In this document: in pieces, positions 59,699 to 64,000 of the stretch
How positions within the stretch are numbered: position 1 is the stretch's first letter
How the letters are laid out: every line of letters begins with the position of its first letter
Source of the DNA: Hydractinia symbiolongicarpus
Taxonomy: Eukaryota > Cnidaria > Hydrozoa > Anthoathecata > Hydractiniidae
NCBI RefSeq assembly: GCF_029227915.1
Contig: NC_079879.1
Coordinates: 33,856,501 to 33,920,500, forward strand
Reading direction: 5' to 3'
Length of the DNA: 64,000 nucleotides
Translations under genes and position numbers: made by a program
Notes under the pieces: model-generated
What the model was told of the DNA's origin: nothing
What the model saw: the letters and a program-made list of their open reading frames with translations, nothing else
The model's database searches: none

Positions 59699-62302
59699 AT
59701 GATATCAGCATACAGTGTTGCGTTGTATTTTCTCTGTATGTCAATGATTCCATCAACCATCACTGGAGCGTCGTCAGCACACGATGAAATCGTACCTAGC
59801 GTAGCTATAAACTGTAACATGCTTCCGTTTTACGTTGATTTGAAAACAGGGAAATGGATAGCTGATACACAGAATAGAGTTGTGTGCGATACATACAGAA
59901 AAGAAATCTTGAGGTAAATGTTGGTTAGCAAATGCGACTAAAGAAGTGGAATTTTTTAATAACAAACAAACGTATACCCAGGGTTTTTTATCAATAAGGG
60001 TTCCATCCACATATAAAAGCCCAATATTCCCTTGAAATGAGGTTGAAAAAAAAAAATTCGTTTTTCAGTTACTGTCAAAAGAGGTATCCAAAACAAAAAG
60101 TCACTGAAGTCTTTCCAGCAGACAAATCCATCCGTTTTTACAACTGGTGTCGTTCAAAAAGTGGCGAGTGTAGTGTTGCGATGGAAGTAGTACCCTACAA
60201 ATGTTTGAGTAAGTGTGTCTACATTAAAGAAAGCAAGGCCCTACAACCAGACCCTTCCTCCCCCCTCCCGCTATATTTTGCTAAGCAGTAAATAATACGT
60301 TAAGAATAAAAAAATATCTTCATTTGTGCGAGGTTTTCGAGATACTAATCAAAAAATATAAAAATACTGAACTTATTAGAGGAGAAAGCGGTTTACAATC
60401 CGGTTACCAGTGGCAAGCCCAAAAACTTTTTAAGTTTCATGAAATTTACAGATGTACTATATGAAATATGATGTACCATTTTAGGTGTTCGACACAAAAA
60501 AGGTTTTTCCTATGCCTTAAGAAATTTCAAAGAGGATATGCCTTTTGAACTAGAAGAGTGCGATAGAAGATCCTATCGTATAAAGAAGAACACAATGAGA
60601 TATCGCCACCAGAACAAAGTTTCTGCTACACTTGAAGAGAAAGCATCCAGTAGGGAAAAACTATGGAAATTAAAAAGCAGTCTCAATCGAACTTCTTTTG
60701 TCGAGAAACAAAAAGGTGTTTATTTCTCAACTTGCATTCATAAATATAACATTTGTAAGCCTTCGTTTTAAAATTTTTTGTTAATTTTTATATTCAGAGT
60801 GGTTTGACAATTATGAAAAAGCAATGGCTCGCCTAAGAGAAGAAGAGAAGAAGGAAAAGTTAAAATTTCGTGAAGAACAACTTGGTTGCTTAGAACGCCA
60901 GCTTACCATCAACAAGCGCAATGCTATGCTCACTTATGCTAACATTGTTGAAAGTAAGCCACGAAACGTCAGAAAAATAATGGGTGCACTTCGCATGCTA
61001 GTCCAAGTTTGTGAAGAAGAAAGACAACACATTCTGCGCCATTATAACATTGTCAGAAGAACAGACTCAAGAAAAGCCTCCATATTGTTTTACGATCTCT
61101 TATTAAATCTCAAGTTTCTGGGAATCACCGTCCGTAAAGGTATTGCCTTGTTGGACTATCTGCCAGCCATTTCAGAAAATGATGTTGCGATAAAATCAAA
61201 CGTGAGTAGTTTTGTTATTATTGTTGATGTTTTGCAATGCAGCGTCACTAATTCCCTGTTATCCTTATAAAAATGTGTTGAAAAGTAATAATTAGTTTTC
61301 TCGCAAATTCCAAGTTAAAATAAATAACTACGAACAAGTAAAAATGATAGAAAACATAGTTGTTTTGCGCTCACACTAAAACGCGAAATAAATACTAAGA
61401 CCGTGTTTACCAGCAGGAACGAGAAATAACAAGAAATAACAAGAACGTTTTTATTAGAAACTGGTATTTAAACTAAAATTAGGAAGATGGGAGAAATGAG
61501 GATGGGAAGGGAGTGCATTTCTTAAAAATTGACCACTATAATAAGAACAATTTGAGAAAATTTTAGGAGAGAGGAAAGCTCCAGAAAACAATTCTGTTAG
61601 AGGAGATTTAAAGTAGTTATGGGGAGATTTGAAGAGTTTTGAAAAGATTGGAAAAACTTTTGAGATTTTCTAAACACGTGGTAATCGCGTAAATCTTATG
61701 ATATTTAAAATGGATAAATTTTGGAAAATATACAAAAGTAGATTGTTAAGTACCGGTTACTTAGTGGTTACTGCTGGTTACTTAGTAATTACTGTTAGTT
61801 GCTTGAGGGTTACTGCCGGTTGCTTAGTGGTTACCTAGTGGTTACTGCTGGTTACATAGTGGTAACTTAGTGGTTACTGCTAGTTACTTAGTGGTTACTA
61901 CTGGTTACATAGTGGTTACTGCTGGTTATGGTTACTGCTAGTTACATAGTGGTTACTACTGGTTACTTAGTGTTTACTGCTGGTTACTTAGTAGCTGTTC
62001 CGCACTTTTTAGTATGAACGGTTGGCTTGCTCAAAAAAAAGAGGAATAAACATGTTTTAAAATAAGAACGCATGGTCATTTCTTGTTCCTCTAAAAACGA
62101 TCCATTCAGTGCGCTGATTTATTGAATTTTAGTGTGGTTTCAGCAATCTAGAGGATCAAATTTTTAAAAATTTCGCACTAAGTTTCGAAACCCTCCCCTT
62201 TATCTCTCAAGCAAATTTTCACCTTCACCTTACTACACACATGTTATTCTTTTACAGTTGCAACCATGGTTGGATGATTTCTACAAGTCGTTTGACGAAT
62301 AA
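59699..62302 (+). CDS. APP: Amyloid-precursor-protein-related protein: signal peptide, growth-factor-like domain, E2; no membrane anchor found
   Basis: Five exons, 59699-59913, 60069-60208, 60485-60715, 60798-61201 and 62258-62302, join in phase with GT/AG ends to give 344 residues. A signal peptide starts the protein (YSVALYFLCMSMIPSTI). Residues about 38-118 are the growth-factor-like part of APP E1, with its six cysteines (INCNM, VVCDT, SYCQKRYP, NWCRSK, GECSV, PYKCL). The copper-binding part of E1 is missing; a short linker (MPFELEECDRR) follows. Residues about 150-325 are an E2 helical domain (NKRNAMLTYANIVESKPRNV; CEEERQHILRHYNIVRR; RKASILFYDLLLNLKFL). The last exon adds LQPWLDDFYKSFDE and a stop, so no transmembrane segment or cytoplasmic NPxY tail is encoded. 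APP-family proteins act in adhesion and heparan-sulfate binding. Alternative 3' exons beyond the window are possible. Confidence 0.83.
61755..61993. repeat. Minisatellite of GGTTACTGCTGGTTACTTAG units
   Basis: About ten imperfect tandem units alternate GGTTACTGCTGGTTAC with (T/A)TAGT or CATAGT. It lies in the last intron of the APP-like gene. Units vary in length and have no spacer structure, so this is not a CRISPR array. Confidence 0.8.
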
Positions 62303-62404
62303 AAGCAAAGAAGATATTGGGATCAAGCTGGATAAATCTTACATTTTCGAACTGCAGTTTATCAATAATAATCTCATGACGCAGAAATTTTTTAAAATAT
62401 ACTT

Positions 62405-62484
62405 CACCTCGTTCTCAGCGTTTATTTTTTTATATATATCGTCGCGGTATAAAAAAGAGACAACAGGCGCTGGGAACGAGGTTG
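62405..62484. repeat. Short MITE of the CTCGTTCCCAG family
   Basis: CACCTCGTTCTCAGCG at the left and CGCTGGGAACGAGGTTG at the right form inverted ends 80 bp apart. Same family as 3642-3740. Target duplication not resolved. It lies in sequence just 3' of the APP-like stop codon. Confidence 0.65.
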
Positions 62485-64000
62485 TAATACCCTCACTTTT
62501 TTTCAATGATAGTGCAATCTCGATTGGGGTATTAATTTTGTTAATATAACCCACTTTATCCCTAGAAGCTTCTGTTTTTGGCGCTGATTGTATCTCAAAT
62601 AGCGGATAAAAGCCCTAGGAATTCATGTACACAGCATTTTACTAAGAACAAGTCTATTTCGTTGCTCCTTATTACACTCCTTTTGAGAGAGGCTGTTTAC
62701 ATGAGAGGTAGCACGATTGCCGGAATGGTTGTGTCCTTCTTTTATTGGAAAAACGTTCGCCAGATGTTTTTTCTTTCAATTGAAATATGCAAAAATTCAT
62801 CTTGTTCGGGACGGCGAGGGACAAAATAGTCCCAGGACAAAAATTTACTATACAAGCACAAAGCGATTTTTTGTATATAATTACTGATGTGAGCGGGATT
62901 CCGGCTAACGTCCTGTTAGACTCCTCTTATGTAATATGATATATCCTTGGTTTTTTTTTGTAGCATCTATTTCTATGCTCGTGGAAATTTCGAGCCTTTT
63001 TTTTTCTTTTTCTTCTAAAAGATAAACAAGAAGCCCTGGGGGCTCTAAGAATTTCCGCTCGCTACCAAAACATTTGATGACAACCTGCTAATTCGTTGTG
63101 TTATCGTGCCAAATATTCAAAGAGGTTTGGTGCATGAAGCTCTGAAGATAAAGCACACAAGTGACATATCTTACAACAAACGCAAACAAAACGAAACGTG
63201 TCATAATAAACTCACATTTTGAAAGAAATGGCTAACAAAAAATACACCCTATCATTCTTGGCTGAAAGTCTTGCGATTGAAACGTTTATGGTCTTAAACG
63301 GCATTTAGTTGACAAAAAATCAAAATTTTGATGTGACCATTATGTTCAACATACTTTTTTTGTTAACTTTGCCGATTTTTGTTGAAAGTGAAGTAGTTTT
63401 AATTTTTGGACCAATTTTGGCCTAAAATGACATTAAGATGACTTCCCAGTACTTAGGCAGCTTGGGTACGAAGTTTAAATCTGTGACGTTGCAATTGACC
63501 ATTTGGGACAGGGTTAGTTAGTCAGTTATACCAATACTATTCTCCTCTCAGAGAAACGTGAAATCCCAGGGACGATTTTTTTCTAAAAAAATGCTCCGAA
63601 AGAAAAAAACGACGGTTTTAAAGAATTTCCTACGCCTTCGGGCGCGGAAATTCAATGATCGGAGTTAGAATAGAATAAAAAACTCAATATTTACAAATCG
63701 GCAAAGTTTGACAATTTTTGTTACTTTTTTTTTGTTCCACAAATTTACTTGCTTAACGGGTTAAAAGTGAATACATTGAAAGCAAGCAAGTTAGTGACGT
63801 CATACATGGCTAATTTGATTAAAATTTAAAGTTGCACAGAGCCAATTAAAATTTCTCTCAAAGACAATACATTTCCAGCTACCGGTTATATGGTAGTGAG
63901 CTGGTTGGTCTGTGCACGCTTCTTTTAGGAGAATGTTCTCACCAGGCTGGTGATTTTTCTAAACCTATTGTTTTTAACCCGAACTCCCAGCCTAATATTG
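62485..64000. other. Downstream of the APP-like gene, no gene recognised
   Basis: No exon with a membrane segment or an NPxY-type tail was found here. Near 63300-63440 is another copy of the ATGTTCAACATAC / GGACCAATTTTGG repeat seen near 985-1065. Confidence 0.45.

Noticed and set aside
61755-61993. CRISPR-like array
   Set aside because: Units are contiguous, variable and without unique spacers, in a eukaryotic intron. It is a minisatellite.

Overview
The window looks like nuclear DNA from a cnidarian, most likely a medusozoan or hydrozoan. The background is AT-rich, the genes are split by many AT-rich introns, and the gene families are metazoan. The same repeat types recur: short inverted-repeat MITEs, a tRNA-derived SINE with an (ATCT)n tail, and a pogo-like transposon. 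The species assignment is inference.

Host genes, left to right: (1) the last two coding exons of a class-B Hsp40 (DNAJB) on +, whose J-domain start lies outside the window; (2) a complete four-exon single-pass membrane protein with one SUEL lectin domain on + (6790-12745); (3) convergent to it, a complete 14-exon CHAF1B (CAF-1 p60) gene on - (13611-23755); (4) a LATS/Warts Hippo-pathway kinase gene on - with three coding exons (32357-40148); (5) an amyloid-precursor-related gene on + (59699-62302), whose model has a signal peptide, the growth-factor-like domain and E2 but no copper-binding domain or membrane anchor. I assembled exon junctions by hand from GT/AG sites; the phases agree at every junction in all five genes.

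Between CHAF1B and LATS is a nest of mobile DNA. A decayed pogo-type transposon (about 26385-29880) carries in its coding region a 1.8 kb direct duplicate of part of the LATS gene (172 bp of exon plus intron with a THAP-like zinc-finger relic). The source copy lies at 35548-37058. After duplication one copy gained a SINE and the other a LINE-like tail.

The standout is 45862-56378: a 10.5 kb, visibly GC-richer, gene-dense insertion with 30 bp terminal inverted repeats and a 5 bp ACTTT target duplication. It holds relics of a virus-like gene set related to Polinton-like viruses: A32/FtsK-type packaging ATPase, major capsid protein, a probable minor capsid protein, several membrane proteins, a BRO-N protein, zinc-motif proteins and a SAP plus DUF4116-like repeat protein. 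Most genes carry frameshifts or stops; two adjacent small genes are intact. No polymerase, helicase or integrase was seen between the two termini. A 146-unit GAT repeat separates two convergent genes inside it.
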